A DNA stretch of 51,462 bases. Source: Gammaproteobacteria bacterium (GTDB taxonomy: Bacteria > Pseudomonadota > Gammaproteobacteria > Steroidobacterales > Steroidobacteraceae). A program made the translations under genes and the position numbers. Below the pieces are notes generated by a model. That model was not told where the DNA came from, did not search any database, and saw only the letters and a list, made by a program, of their open reading frames with translations. Positions within the stretch are counted from its first letter, which is position 1. Each line of letters starts with the position of its first letter. Of the stretch, positions 34,827 to 45,574 are shown one piece after another. The stretch is from the NCBI GenBank assembly GCA_009926865.1, contig RFOD01000013.1:1-51462 (forward strand), given 5' to 3'.

Positions 34827-35792
34827 TCACTCAGCGATAAACCACTGACCGCCCTGCTTCACCAGTACAAATCGGTCATAAGGCAAGCCCTTACCCGATA
34901 CATCGTAAACTGCCCGATCCCCAGACGAGTCAATTTGCGGTGCGCTACGCCGCACAATGCGCAACGCCGCGATCAGCAGCTCCCGACTCGCCAATCCACG
35001 ATCACAACTGCGGATCAAGGCCTGCAAGCTAGGCCCAGCCAGTGAACGTTGAAGGACTGGACTGAGAAAATCTCGGTAATAACCTTGGCAGTCACCCTCA
35101 ACCAAGGTGCGCTCCGCCTGGTCAATCATGGCGAGAATGCCGGGCGGTGTCTCACTTACAGATTCCGTCGTGGGGGGCACCGTGGCTGATGGCCTTGCCG
35201 GACGATCCGATGATGGCGACTCAACTGCCGCCCTTGCCAGTAGCAGATCTTCGATCCGTGCCTCAAACTCTGCAGGTAAGGCCGCTTTCCACTCCTTACC
35301 ATAAGGCAGCAGCGTGACTACCTCTGGGACTCGGATTTCCCCTTGCTCGCGCGGTTGGCGCCCTTTGACCAACACTTGGGTAAATCGCCCATCCCTCACA
35401 CCAACCAACCCATCCAACCCATCGTAAAGCCGGCCAGACCACGCGACCTTACGCCATAGTTCGGTAAAAAAATCGACGGGCGTAAGTTTCTCAATTTGCG
35501 TCAAAGACATCGCTTCGCCAAATAATTTTTGACGTTGGATCGACTCTCCTCGCACGCCCTCCTCACGTAATTTAAGGAGTAGCGAATCTCGGAGTCGAAC
35601 TAGCTCATCAGGATGTACTGCAAACGCGACGGACTGTCCGCCCCCTGATGCGACGGCATTCAAATATTCCGCTGCAGCCTGCCGCTGAGAACGACTCACG
35701 CCGTCGGCATGTGCAACGCCTTGCCACACAACCGCAGCGATCATCAGCCACCCAATCAGCCCATATTTAAGCTTGCTATAAACGCCCCGCAT
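34827..35792 (-). CDS. Exported protein of unknown function
   Basis: A 321-residue protein with a signal peptide (basic N-terminus, hydrophobic 'GLIGWLMIAAVVW', cleavage likely after 'VAHA'). The N-terminal half (about 35-200) and C-terminal half (about 230-321) are separated by a Pro/Ser/Thr-rich linker ('SSDRPARPSATVPPTTES'). The C-terminus 'DRFVLVKQGGQWFIAE' looks like the last strands of an SnoaL/DUF4878-type fold, but I do not recognise the family with confidence. Its ATG directly follows the TAG of the ATP/ADP-translocase-like gene, and the lipocalin-rhodanese gene starts 10 bases after its stop, so they form an operon. Confidence 0.75.
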   Translation of the reverse strand: MRGVYSKLKYGLIGWLMIAAVVWQGVAHADGVSRSQRQAAAEYLNAVASGGGQSVAFAVHPDELVRLRDSLLLKLREEGVRGESIQRQKLFGEAMSLTQIEKLTPVDFFTELWRKVAWSGRLYDGLDGLVGVRDGRFTQVLVKGRQPREQGEIRVPEVVTLLPYGKEWKAALPAEFEARIEDLLLARAAVESPSSDRPARPSATVPPTTESVSETPPGILAMIDQAERTLVEGDCQGYYRDFLSPVLQRSLAGPSLQALIRSCDRGLASRELLIAALRIVRRSAPQIDSSGDRAVYDVSGKGLPYDRFVLVKQGGQWFIAE

Positions 35793-37091
35793 CTACTTTC
35801 CGTCCGATAACTCCAAGTCACTATCCCGATCACGCTTACGCCCAAGCAACCAGCCATTGATAGCCCAACAGCCGGCTAACGCAGCCGCTAAGCTCGCTGC
35901 GGCTGAAGGCGAAGTGCCGATCGCGTCGAGCGCATTCTTCGCCTGAGCTCCCACGTAATCCGCCGCTCGATAAACCGGCACGTCCACAAATCCTTTGGCT
36001 TTGTATTTGGATTCGGTGTCGAGTGAACCCCAAAGCATTTCCCGCCCTGGGCGAATGAACGCGTATTCACCCCAACGACGCAGAACAATCAGCATCGCAA
36101 TCATGATGAAAGCATTGAAGACCGATAACAGTAAAAACCCGCAAATCATCAAAACCGGAATGAATGTCAGCAAAGTACGTACGCCAAATCTCGATGCGAT
36201 ACGCCCCGTCAAAAACACCTGCGATAGAATGGTGAGCGACTGGACGACGAAGTCTATAGTGGCAAATATCTCAGTCCGACTCGTAACATCTTCAAAAGAT
36301 TCCGTGACCAATCGTAACTGCTCAAAATAAATGAAGGTATTTACGGCAGACAGTAAAACCACAAAAGAGGCGATACCGAGCAGGTAGGGTGATCGTAAAA
36401 CGATAAAGATGCCTGCAAACGGGTTACCGCCGACACCAATATCCTCATTGGCACCCATTTGGCCTTCGCGCGGCTGAGCCCAGATGCCTAGTAAAACCCG
36501 TTGACAAACGATGGCGCCCAAAAACCCCAGTGCCCCGAGATACAAGACGCCGGCGTTACCAATCCACTCCACACTGAGACGAGCCGTCAACGGACCAATC
36601 AACGCCCCGAGTGTCCCTCCTGCAGCAATAAACCCAAAGAGACGCTTTGACTGTTCGGCGGAGAACATCTCGAGGAGAAAACTCCAGAACACCGAAACCA
36701 GCATCAGATTGAGAACGCTAATCCATACATAAAAGAATTTACCAACTTGTAAATTATTGACATCCAACTCAATGAAAGTGCCCACAACAGCCAATGTGAT
36801 AGCTACTGAGCCATAGATCCACGGCAGCAGTACGCGTCGACGTACTCTGGCGATCAGCCAACCATAGAAAGGCACGATCGCGATGGAGAATGACGCCGTA
36901 AAAAGCCACAAATCAGCAACTTGATCACGCCCCAACACCGTTGCAACGGTCTCACGAACGGGCCGGACGGCAAAGTAGCTGCCTAATACGAAGAAAAATA
37001 GAAAGAAGGCGGCGACGACCGCTGCCGTTTCTTTGGGCTCAACACGCGCGAATCGCTGTAGCTGCCGCTGCATATTAAATTGATGATTCAT
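35793..37091 (-). CDS. ATP/ADP-translocase-like (NTT family) membrane transporter
   Basis: A 432-residue membrane protein with about 12 hydrophobic segments. Sequence features such as 'SYFAVRPVRETVA', 'LMLVSVFWSFLLEMFSAEQS' and 'KRLFGFIAAGGTLGALIGPL' are typical of the NTT (ATP:ADP antiporter-like) family, often annotated simply as MFS. In intracellular bacteria and plastids NTT proteins exchange nucleotides, but the role of members in free-living bacteria is not established. ATG 37091 was chosen as the start before the first basic segment; it has a weak AAAAGG. The downstream exported gene begins exactly at its stop. Confidence 0.7.
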   Translation of the reverse strand: MNHQFNMQRQLQRFARVEPKETAAVVAAFFLFFFVLGSYFAVRPVRETVATVLGRDQVADLWLFTASFSIAIVPFYGWLIARVRRRVLLPWIYGSVAITLAVVGTFIELDVNNLQVGKFFYVWISVLNLMLVSVFWSFLLEMFSAEQSKRLFGFIAAGGTLGALIGPLTARLSVEWIGNAGVLYLGALGFLGAIVCQRVLLGIWAQPREGQMGANEDIGVGGNPFAGIFIVLRSPYLLGIASFVVLLSAVNTFIYFEQLRLVTESFEDVTSRTEIFATIDFVVQSLTILSQVFLTGRIASRFGVRTLLTFIPVLMICGFLLLSVFNAFIMIAMLIVLRRWGEYAFIRPGREMLWGSLDTESKYKAKGFVDVPVYRAADYVGAQAKNALDAIGTSPSAAASLAAALAGCWAINGWLLGRKRDRDSDLELSDGK

Positions 37092-37304
37092 CAGCCTTTT
37101 GACTCCGACATCACACGCTCCCGCAGACAAACCTGACGACGGCGCGGCGGTTTCGCGCACAAGCTTAGCCTGAACCGATGGCAAATCGCTCCCAAAGTCG
37201 TGCCCATTTCGTGGATACGGGGATCTCCTTAGCTATGGCGCCCTATCAAAGGGGAAGTTTGGGTATATTGTGACGATCCTTAATTTGCTCAACGCTGGAG
37301 TTCG

Positions 37305-37778
37305 ATGGTGATCACTCTCAAAGTCAACGGACAGACCCGTGAAGTGGATGTGCCAGCCGATATGCCCCTGTTATGGGTGCTACGTGATGTCCTACAGCTG
37401 ACTGGCACCAAATACGGTTGCGGCATCGCTCAGTGCGGCGCCTGCACGGTTCATCTGGATGGGCAGCCCATCCGCTCCTGTATCACGCCCGTCGCGGCGG
37501 TCGCCGAGGCGGACATTCAAACCATAGAGAGTCTCTCGACGGACGGCTCCCACCCCGTGCAACAGGCCTGGATGGAGCTTGATGTGGTGCAGTGCGGCTA
37601 CTGTCAGTCGGGTCAGATCATGGCAGCCACAGCACTACTTGAGCGCAATGACAACCCTACCGATGCCGATATCGATTCGGCGATGAACGGAAATATCTGC
37701 CGGTGTGGAACCTATCCGCGAATTCGGGCCGCGGTGAAGCGCGCGGCTGAAATCAAGCGCGGACAGGGGGTAGCATGA
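37305..37778 (+). CDS. iorA: Molybdenum hydroxylase small subunit, 2Fe-2S (IorA-like)
   Basis: A 157-residue protein with two 2Fe-2S clusters. Cluster one has '[15 protein letters not shown]' plus a Cys in 'IRSC'; cluster two has 'CGYCQSGQI' and 'GNICRCGTY'. The layout and length fit the small subunit of isoquinoline 1-oxidoreductase or the related membrane-linked aldehyde dehydrogenases, passing electrons from the molybdenum centre. The GGAG site is only 4 bases from ATG 37305; GTG at 37308 would have better spacing. The stop overlaps the large-subunit start (ATGA at 37775-37778). The substrate cannot be told. Confidence 0.9.
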   Translation: MVITLKVNGQTREVDVPADMPLLWVLRDVLQLTGTKYGCGIAQCGACTVHLDGQPIRSCITPVAAVAEADIQTIESLSTDGSHPVQQAWMELDVVQCGYCQSGQIMAATALLERNDNPTDADIDSAMNGNICRCGTYPRIRAAVKRAAEIKRGQGVA

Positions 37779-39940
37779 GCCCCGATGGAACATCCTCTTC
37801 GCTGAGTCGTCGGCATTTTTTTTTGGGTACCGGCGTCGTGGCGGTCGGTACCGCAGCCGGTATCGGCTGGATGCCGAGTATTCTCTCAGGACGCAGTCCG
37901 AGCCCAGTGGAATTTCAGCCGCATGCGTTCTTACGCATCAGTAGTGATGGCACGGTCACTGTCCTCATTGGCAAAAGTGAAATGGGGCAGGGCGTCTATA
38001 CCGGGCTACCGATGGTGGTGGCCGAAGAGCTCGACTTCGATCCGCAGCGAATACGCGTAGAGTTTGCGGGCGTCGACCCCGTCTTCAATCATCCGTTTCT
38101 ACCGGCCCAATTCACCGGTGGCAGTATGAGTACCAACACGACCTATCAGTCGTTACGCGAAGTGGGTGCAATGGCGCGTCGGATGCTCATGCTGGCCGCA
38201 GCCCAACGCTGGCAAGTTCCCGTGGACGGACTCATCACTGATGACGGCTTCGTCGTTGACCGGCAAGGTCGTAAGCTTCCCTACGGTGCGCTAGCCGAAC
38301 TCGCGGCAGACTTACCCGTGCCTGACAAAGCCGACGTTGTACTCAAAGATCCGGCTCTATTTCGTTACTTGGGTAAGCCCCAGGCTCGACTTGATGGCCT
38401 GGCTAAGGTCACAGGGAAAGCGACTTTCGGGATTGATGTCATACGCCCGCAAATGCTGACGGCTGTGGTCGCTCGCGCGCCCGTCTTTGGTGCTTCGCTG
38501 AAAAGCGTGGATGCAGCAGAGGCCCTTCAGGTACCCGGCGTACATTCCGTCAAAACAGTTCCGAGTGGGGTCGCGGTGCTCGCTGAACACTCTTGGGCTG
38601 CGATGAAGGGGCGTGAGAGCCTAAAGCTCGAATGGGATCTTGGCGAACATGCCGCCACGTCCAGTGACTCGTTACGCCAAACATGGCGGGCGTTACTCAA
38701 AAAGCCGGGTCTTGTCGGCGATGACCGAGGTAATGCGCCGGCTGTGTGGGCGCGCGCCGAGCAAAAAATCGATGTTGAGTATGAACTGCCTTATCTCGCG
38801 CATGCCTGCATGGAGCCGCTGAATGCGGTGGCCGAAGTGCGGGATGACGGCTGCGATCTTTGGCTTGGCACCCAGAACCAATCGCAGGATGCACAACTCG
38901 TCGCCGCTGCGCTTGGTCTGCCGCCTACCTCCGTCAAAGTCCACACACAATTTCTCGGAGGTGGCTTCGGCCGACGAGCGAGTGGTGTTTCCGACTTTGC
39001 GGTTGAAGCCGCTTATGTCGCACAGGGCGTAGGTCGGCCTGTGAAAGTTCTTTGGACTCGCGAAGATGATATGCGTGGCGGGTACTATCGCCCATACAGT
39101 CTATCGAGAGTGCGTGCTGCGTTGGGTAAAGACGGGCTTCCGAGCACCTTTCACTATGTCACCGCCAGCAAACCCGTTCTGGCAAACACCACGCTTGGCA
39201 AGTTTGCTGTGGCGCCAAATGGACTCGACCCTTCCACCATGGAAGGGATTCATGACATGCCATACGCGATGCCAAATTTACGAATCGAGATCCACAACAC
39301 CAATGAAGCGATCACCAATCTTTGGTGGCGCTCGGTGGGACACTCCATCAACGGCTTTATACTTAATTCTGCGATCGATGAACTAGCGGCGCTTGCTAAC
39401 CAAGATCCTTACGAATACCGACGTCGGCTTCTTGCCAATAAGCCTCGACATTTAGGGGTACTTGAGCGGGTCGCGGTTGAGTCAAACTGGGGAGCTCCTC
39501 TGGGTAAAGGTCGTTATCGTGGTATCGCCTTACACGAGAGCTTTGGCAGTATCGTGGCGCAGGTCGCTGAAATCTCTGTTGAACAAGAACAGCTCCGAGT
39601 CGAGCGCGTGTTCTGTGCGGTCGACTGCGGCTTTGCTGTCAACCCAGATCAAGTCGTTGCGCAAATGCAAAGCGGTATTATTTACGGCCTATCGGCTGCG
39701 CTCTACGGCGAAATCTCGATCGAAGGCGGCGCTGCTGTGCAGGGAAACTTTGATAGCTATCGCGTCTTGCGTCAGGCCGAGGCACCCGCTATTGAGGTGT
39801 TTATCCTCAATAGCGGCGCCAAAATGGGAGGCATTGGTGAGCCGGGCACACCCCCTATCGCCGCAGCCGTGTGCAATGCGCTCTTCACAGCCACCGGACA
39901 AAGAATTCGACGACTGCCTATCAATCCCTTACGAGCATAG
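37775..39940 (+). CDS. iorB: Molybdenum hydroxylase large subunit (IorB-like)
   Basis: A 721-residue molybdopterin-binding protein of the xanthine dehydrogenase superfamily. The N-terminus carries a twin-arginine signal ('[13 protein letters not shown]'), so the folded complex should be exported by Tat. Further motifs are '[20 protein letters not shown]', '[12 protein letters not shown]' (cofactor binding) and '[19 protein letters not shown]', which holds the catalytic Glu. Length fits IorB-like enzymes. The molybdenum-cofactor insertion chaperone usually found nearby (XdhC-like) is not seen here. Substrate could be an N-heterocycle or an aldehyde. Confidence 0.9.
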   Translation: MSPDGTSSSLSRRHFFLGTGVVAVGTAAGIGWMPSILSGRSPSPVEFQPHAFLRISSDGTVTVLIGKSEMGQGVYTGLPMVVAEELDFDPQRIRVEFAGVDPVFNHPFLPAQFTGGSMSTNTTYQSLREVGAMARRMLMLAAAQRWQVPVDGLITDDGFVVDRQGRKLPYGALAELAADLPVPDKADVVLKDPALFRYLGKPQARLDGLAKVTGKATFGIDVIRPQMLTAVVARAPVFGASLKSVDAAEALQVPGVHSVKTVPSGVAVLAEHSWAAMKGRESLKLEWDLGEHAATSSDSLRQTWRALLKKPGLVGDDRGNAPAVWARAEQKIDVEYELPYLAHACMEPLNAVAEVRDDGCDLWLGTQNQSQDAQLVAAALGLPPTSVKVHTQFLGGGFGRRASGVSDFAVEAAYVAQGVGRPVKVLWTREDDMRGGYYRPYSLSRVRAALGKDGLPSTFHYVTASKPVLANTTLGKFAVAPNGLDPSTMEGIHDMPYAMPNLRIEIHNTNEAITNLWWRSVGHSINGFILNSAIDELAALANQDPYEYRRRLLANKPRHLGVLERVAVESNWGAPLGKGRYRGIALHESFGSIVAQVAEISVEQEQLRVERVFCAVDCGFAVNPDQVVAQMQSGIIYGLSAALYGEISIEGGAAVQGNFDSYRVLRQAEAPAIEVFILNSGAKMGGIGEPGTPPIAAAVCNALFTATGQRIRRLPINPLRA

Positions 39941-39972
39941 ATAAGCCCACGATTGAAATGAGCGCTACTGGG

Positions 39973-41322
39973 CTACTGCGCCCCGCGCTCGGTCGCTACG
40001 CCCTGCTGCAAATAATCGATGGCGACATTCGCCAGCGATCGAGCTGCGACCGGAATACCTGCTTCGTCAACATAAAAAAGTGGTGAGTGATTGGAGGCGA
40101 CGGTCAGTGGACTTTGATCCCGAGGGGTAATCCCCACAAAGTAAAAGAAGCTCGGAACCTTCTCTGCGTAATAGGCAAAATCTTCTGCGCCTGTCATTAG
40201 CGGCACCGTACGCACATTAGTTTCACCCGCAACGCGCATCAACGTCGGTACGACTTGCCGGGTCAAATCTGGATCATTGCGTACTACCGGGTTATTACCA
40301 GGGTTGACCTCAAAAACCGCGGTCGCACCATTTGCCTCAGCAATGTTGAGCACAATGCGCTCCATACTTTTTAAGATATCGGCTCGTTGCAAAGTCTCAA
40401 AGGTCCGAACCGTACCGATCAACTCCACTTCGTCGGGGACGATGTTGTGACGGATACCCCCCTTAATAGCCCCCACGGTAACGACTGCAGGATTAGCAGT
40501 GATATCCGTCTGCCGACTGACGATGGTTTGCAGTGCATTAACGATTTGCGCCGAGACAACGATCGGATCAATTCCACCCCATGGACGCGCGCCGTGCGTC
40601 TGCCGGCCTCGAACGACAATGCGATAGGAATCGGACGCTGCCATCAACGGGCCACCGCGGTAGCCGATCATACCCGTGGGCATATTGGCAAAGACATGTA
40701 ATCCAAATATGGCCTCAGGCTTATGACGCTCCAGCACCCCTTCTTTGACCATCAGCGATGCGCCGCCTTCCTCACCTACTGGCGCACCTTCTTCAGCGGG
40801 TTGGAACATGAAAACCACTGTCCCTGGTAGTTTTTCTTTGACCTGACTTAAAGCTTCGGCAACCCCCATGAGCACGGAGGTGTGAACATCATGCCCGCAG
40901 GCATGCATGACCCCGACGGTTTCGTTGCGAAAGGTGGTAGTTACCCGCGAGCGAAACGGTACATCAGTTTGCTCGGTCACCGGCAAACCATCCATATCCG
41001 CCCGTAGGGCAATAGTAGGTCCAGGTTGCGCTCCACGTAGCACCCCAATCACACCCGTCTTGGCAATGCCAGTTTCGACCTCCATGCCAAGCGCTTGGAG
41101 ATGATCCGCCACAATCTTTGAAGTACGAAACTCTCGATTCGATAACTCTGGATTTCGATGTAGATCGCGACGCCAGTCGATAATCTTTGGTTGCAATGCG
41201 GTCAATGCTTGATCGACCTGGTCGTTCAGTGACTCAGCAGCGCCCCCAGTGAGGGTGGCGAGCGCCATCAAACTAACGCACAAAGCCTTGCCCGAATGGG
41301 TTTTAATTTTGGATCGCTGCAT
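39973..41322 (-). CDS. M20 family metallopeptidase (amidohydrolase), exported
   Basis: A 449-residue M20D-type amidohydrolase with an N-terminal signal peptide (cleavage likely near 'TGGAAES'). It has 'RRDLHRNPELSNREF', 'ALRADMDGLPVTEQ' (metal-binding Asp), 'HACGHDVHTSVLMGVA' and 'FQPAEEGAP' (catalytic Glu pair), and 'TGAEDFAYYAEKVP' near the C-terminus. Such enzymes split N-acyl amino acids or peptides and need two Zn or other divalent ions. A near-perfect ribosome binding site GGAGGAG precedes ATG 41322. The WD40 gene ends 25 bases upstream, so it may be in the cobW operon. Confidence 0.92.
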   Translation of the reverse strand: MQRSKIKTHSGKALCVSLMALATLTGGAAESLNDQVDQALTALQPKIIDWRRDLHRNPELSNREFRTSKIVADHLQALGMEVETGIAKTGVIGVLRGAQPGPTIALRADMDGLPVTEQTDVPFRSRVTTTFRNETVGVMHACGHDVHTSVLMGVAEALSQVKEKLPGTVVFMFQPAEEGAPVGEEGGASLMVKEGVLERHKPEAIFGLHVFANMPTGMIGYRGGPLMAASDSYRIVVRGRQTHGARPWGGIDPIVVSAQIVNALQTIVSRQTDITANPAVVTVGAIKGGIRHNIVPDEVELIGTVRTFETLQRADILKSMERIVLNIAEANGATAVFEVNPGNNPVVRNDPDLTRQVVPTLMRVAGETNVRTVPLMTGAEDFAYYAEKVPSFFYFVGITPRDQSPLTVASNHSPLFYVDEAGIPVAARSLANVAIDYLQQGVATERGAQ

Positions 41323-41347
41323 GCTCTCCTCCGGTCTTTAGATTTTT

Positions 41348-42382
41348 TTAAGCAACAAGTCTCAGCCCGTAAATGGCCACATCGCCAGCCTGGGTTCCCA
41401 CCGCCACAAAGCGCCCGTCCGGCGACCAAGCTAAGCTCGTGGGCTCTGCTGCGGTCATATGGGCATCAAGATCGATATCGAATTTACCCGGCTGCCAAAG
41501 TGATAGGCGCCAGTCGCGACCAATCGAAGCCAGGTAGGGCCCCACGGGCTGAAAGGCACAGGCCTGAATTCGTTCCGAATGGCTTTTCAGCTGCAGTGGA
41601 CGAGAACCCTCAGGGCCCCGACCCCCAAAGTCCCAAATCACCAGCTGCTCACCGGCAGCGGTCGCCAGATAACGCGAATCATGTCGCCAACTCAGGCAAT
41701 CCACCTTGTCGGGATAGCCACGCATCTGAGAGTCCTTACCCGTGGCGAGATACCAGAAATGAACGGCGCCGTCTTGGGTACCGGTCACCAAAAACTTACC
41801 GTTGGGGCTGAATAACACGTTCAAACAAGGGCTAGCCCAAGTGTAATGACGACACTGATGCGCCGGATTCCATCGATGTACATCAACACCGCCATTTCGC
41901 GACGCTGCAAGCGTCTGCCCGGTCTTATCGTAAGTTAAGCCGGTAATGCCACTCTCGGCATCATGCACGCGTGTCGAGGTCGCGGTCTCGATGTCGTATT
42001 GAAAAATAGACTTCCCAGTGGCGCACGCCAGGTGATCGCCGCTGGGAGACCACGCAAGTGCTGCTGCAGCTTGCCTAGATGGCTGAATTCGGATCGACGG
42101 CTGCTCAGGTTGATTGGCATCAAATATTTGCACTGCCCCATCTTGCCCCGCGCTGGCAAAGCGCGACCCATTAGGCTGCCATTGAATCGCCACCGTACCC
42201 AGTAAATGCTCGCCTATTTCTTTTACTGCGAGCGATCCACCCGCACGGGTGAGCAGACAAACCTTACCCTCGCCGCCTGCGACAGCGAGTGATTGACTAT
42301 CTGGCGACCAAGTCAACGCCGCCACGAAATCGTCCACCTTGACGCTTTCTAACGGATCAAAAATAGCGGTGGGAGTCGTCAT
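41348..42382 (-). CDS. WD40 repeat protein
   Basis: A 344-residue protein built of about seven WD40-type repeats, with repeated motifs such as 'ALTWSPDSQSLAVAGGEGKV', 'AIQWQPNGSRFASAGQDGAV' and 'LAWSPDGRFVAVGTQAGDV'. It should fold as one beta propeller and act as a protein-binding scaffold; no signal peptide is seen, so it is cytoplasmic. ATG 42382 was chosen because it starts 13 bases after the cobW stop; the longer frame runs inside that gene. Its link with a COG0523 GTPase and Zur suggests a role in zinc handling, but this is inference. Confidence 0.88.
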   Translation of the reverse strand: MTTPTAIFDPLESVKVDDFVAALTWSPDSQSLAVAGGEGKVCLLTRAGGSLAVKEIGEHLLGTVAIQWQPNGSRFASAGQDGAVQIFDANQPEQPSIRIQPSRQAAAALAWSPSGDHLACATGKSIFQYDIETATSTRVHDAESGITGLTYDKTGQTLAASRNGGVDVHRWNPAHQCRHYTWASPCLNVLFSPNGKFLVTGTQDGAVHFWYLATGKDSQMRGYPDKVDCLSWRHDSRYLATAAGEQLVIWDFGGRGPEGSRPLQLKSHSERIQACAFQPVGPYLASIGRDWRLSLWQPGKFDIDLDAHMTAAEPTSLAWSPDGRFVAVGTQAGDVAIYGLRLVA

Positions 42383-42395
42383 ATTGTGCGTCTTG

Positions 42396-43829
<1,434 letters not shown>

Positions 43830-43853
43830 ACGGGCGCCATGATAACGTAAAGC

Positions 43854-44339
43854 ATGACCAAGCCGAGCACCGTGCCCACCGACGCCGCACATGATCATGC
43901 CGTCTGTATCGACAAGGCAATTGCGACGGCATCGGCCGTCTGTGCTGAACGAGGACTAAAGCTCACCCCGGTGAGGCAGCGTGTACTCGAAATCGTCTGG
44001 CGTGCGCACGCACCGATCGGCGCCTATGAAATCTTGGCGGAATTGGCACGGGAGCGCGATAAGGCTGCGCCACCCACCGTCTATCGAGCCCTAGAGTTTC
44101 TGATGCAGGCAGGTCTCGTCCATCGCATCGATTCCCTAAACGCCTTTATCGGTTGCGATGAACCAGCCAAACCGCACGTCGCACAGTTTTTAGTCTGTAG
44201 ACAGTGTCATCGGGTGGTCGAGCTTGATGATCCGGCGATCAGCAATCTATTGACAGAGAAGTCTCGCGCGGCAGGCTTCCAACTAGAACCGTCCTCGGTA
44301 GAACTCACCGGACTCTGCGACACCTGCGTAGGACACTAA
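43854..44339 (+). CDS. zur: Fur family transcriptional regulator, Zur
   Basis: A 161-residue Fur-family repressor. It has 'KLTPVRQRVLEIVW', 'GAYEILAELA', 'PPTVYRALEFLMQAGLVHRI' (DNA-binding helix and wing) and 'LNAFIGCDEPAKPHVAQFLVCRQCHRV' as the metal-binding region. Two CxxC pairs ('CRQC' and 'CDTC') form the structural zinc site. The 'APIGAYEIL' and 'LNAFIGC' segments point to Zur rather than Fur or PerR. The divergent cobW gene is a common Zur target. Its end overlaps the convergent YdcZ-like gene by 4 bases. Confidence 0.9.
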   Translation: MTKPSTVPTDAAHDHAVCIDKAIATASAVCAERGLKLTPVRQRVLEIVWRAHAPIGAYEILAELARERDKAAPPTVYRALEFLMQAGLVHRIDSLNAFIGCDEPAKPHVAQFLVCRQCHRVVELDDPAISNLLTEKSRAAGFQLEPSSVELTGLCDTCVGH

Positions 44340-44779
44340 CGGGCGATCAATATCACGCCCACGCACAACATCGCCACACCCAAAAGTTTTTGCAGACTGA
44401 TACTTTGTTGCTGAAATCCAAGTAACCCAAAGTGATCGACCAACATTGAGCCGATCAGCTGACCACTAAAGGTCAGCGCTAGGAGCAGTAGCGCGCCAAT
44501 ACGCGGCCCAGCAAAGGTCGCAGTGGCCACGTAGAGCGCACCCAGTAATCCCCCCATCCAAGCCCACCAAGGAACAGCCCCTAACTGCTCACGGGCTGGC
44601 CAGTCCGGACGCACGATCAGCAACATGAGACTTAAGGCGACAGTACCTACCAAAAAATTAACGAGTGCGGCAACAGGCGCGCCCCCCAAAGAGCGGGCGA
44701 CGGCCATGTTCAGACCCACCTGAACAACGAGCCCCATTCCGACCAAAAACGCTAGGACCATGGATCCTATTTGCATCAC
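44336..44779 (-). CDS. DMT family transporter, YdcZ-like (DUF606)
   Basis: A 147-residue integral membrane protein with five hydrophobic segments, matching the short DMT (YdcZ/DUF606) family in size. The segments 'GLNMAVARSLGGAPVAALVNFLVG' and 'ALLLLALTFSGQLIGSMLVDHFG' contain the typical features. These proteins resemble half of an EamA transporter and probably pair up; substrate unknown. GTG 44779 sits about 7 bases from AAGGA; ATG 44776 is nearly as likely. A 77-residue unknown gene ends 23 bases upstream. Confidence 0.85.
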   Translation of the reverse strand: MMQIGSMVLAFLVGMGLVVQVGLNMAVARSLGGAPVAALVNFLVGTVALSLMLLIVRPDWPAREQLGAVPWWAWMGGLLGALYVATATFAGPRIGALLLLALTFSGQLIGSMLVDHFGLLGFQQQSISLQKLLGVAMLCVGVILIAR

Positions 44780-44802
44780 TCATACTTCCTTAAAAAATTA
44801 GC

Positions 44803-45036
44803 TTAACCACCGTAACGCTTAGCCACCCAACGTTGGCCTAGGCGACTGTGCAGCACTCGCAAGAGTACCCACCAAAAAATGCGTTGCCGCCACGACACCG
44901 AGCGCGGCGGGATCACCGCTGCAATGCGCTCGCGGACGTCCTCATGCTGAATCGGCGGTATCTTGGCTGTCACGCCGAGCAAGGAAGAAGAATCCGCTTG
45001 AAGGTCGTTCGTCACGGGCGAAGGATAGCCCTGCAA
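44803..45036 (-). CDS. Small protein of unknown function
   Basis: A 77-residue frame starting with TTG; GTG 45015 would shorten it by 7 codons. The C-terminal about 30 residues look like an amphipathic or membrane-interfacial segment rich in Trp, Arg and Leu ('SWRQRIFWWVLLRVLHSRLG') with a basic end. It is co-directional with the YdcZ-like gene (23 bases) and divergent from the DUF3024 gene (25 bases). I recognise no family, and it may be non-coding. Confidence 0.45.
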   Translation of the reverse strand: MQGYPSPVTNDLQADSSSLLGVTAKIPPIQHEDVRERIAAVIPPRSVSWRQRIFWWVLLRVLHSRLGQRWVAKRYGG

Positions 45037-45061
45037 CCCAATACCACGCTAGGCTTACGGC

Positions 45062-45574
45062 ATGGCGATCCCGCAACACAGTCGATATCTGGTCGAGCGG
45101 CTGTTACAGGCTTACTGCGCTCGTATCTGCCCGCCGACAGCGACCCATACGGTGCTGTTGAGGTTTACCGTTGGTGACACCGACGCAACGATTTATGAGT
45201 CACGAGCGCTCCTCGGCGTTAACCACCTACGCATACCGATACCCGTCGCACGCTTCACGTATGACGACTCCGACAAACTCTGGCTTTTAGAATACCGAAG
45301 CGAGCCAGGCTGGCGCCTCCATTCGCGCTTGCATCAAAGTCGCAGTTTCGTCGAACTATTACGCGAGTTCGATGCGGATCCCCTAGGAGAGTTCTGGGGG
45401 CGCATCGATGGAAAAAGTTTACGCTGGTGTCGCTCGGCAGGCCGCTGCCAAGACTGCGAGTCTCGCTATGCCGAAATTCTCGGGCTTGGCGCCGATTTAA
45501 CCACTCAACGCTCCACCAAAGAAACTTCCATCTCAAGTTCGACGCCTGCACGAACTACTTTCGCCCGTACTTGA
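45062..45574 (+). CDS. DUF3024 family protein
   Basis: A 170-residue protein whose middle part (about 30-115) resembles DUF3024: a strand 'VLLRFTVGDTDATIYESRAL', 'PVARFTYDDSDKLWLLEYR', and 'FVELLREFDADPLGEFWG' at the end of the domain. The function of DUF3024 is unknown. About 55 residues follow, including 'WCRSAGRCQDCES' with three Cys. The last 70 bases overlap the convergent peptidase gene, so the final residues may be an artefact of a missed earlier stop, although no earlier stop lies in frame. Confidence 0.65.
   Translation: MAIPQHSRYLVERLLQAYCARICPPTATHTVLLRFTVGDTDATIYESRALLGVNHLRIPIPVARFTYDDSDKLWLLEYRSEPGWRLHSRLHQSRSFVELLREFDADPLGEFWGRIDGKSLRWCRSAGRCQDCESRYAEILGLGADLTTQRSTKETSISSSTPARTTFART

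Noticed and set aside
37242-37270. Promoter with TATATT before iorA
   Set aside because: A -10-like TATATT is seen at 37264-37269 but no -35 element lies at the right distance.
43830-43853. Possible Zur box between zur and cobW
   Set aside because: The 24-base gap holds only a partial GATAAC/GTTATC half site and no clear palindrome; not enough to call an operator.
44848-45177. 109-residue plus-strand open frame
   Set aside because: Arg/His-rich random-looking sequence overlapping the DUF3024 gene in another frame.
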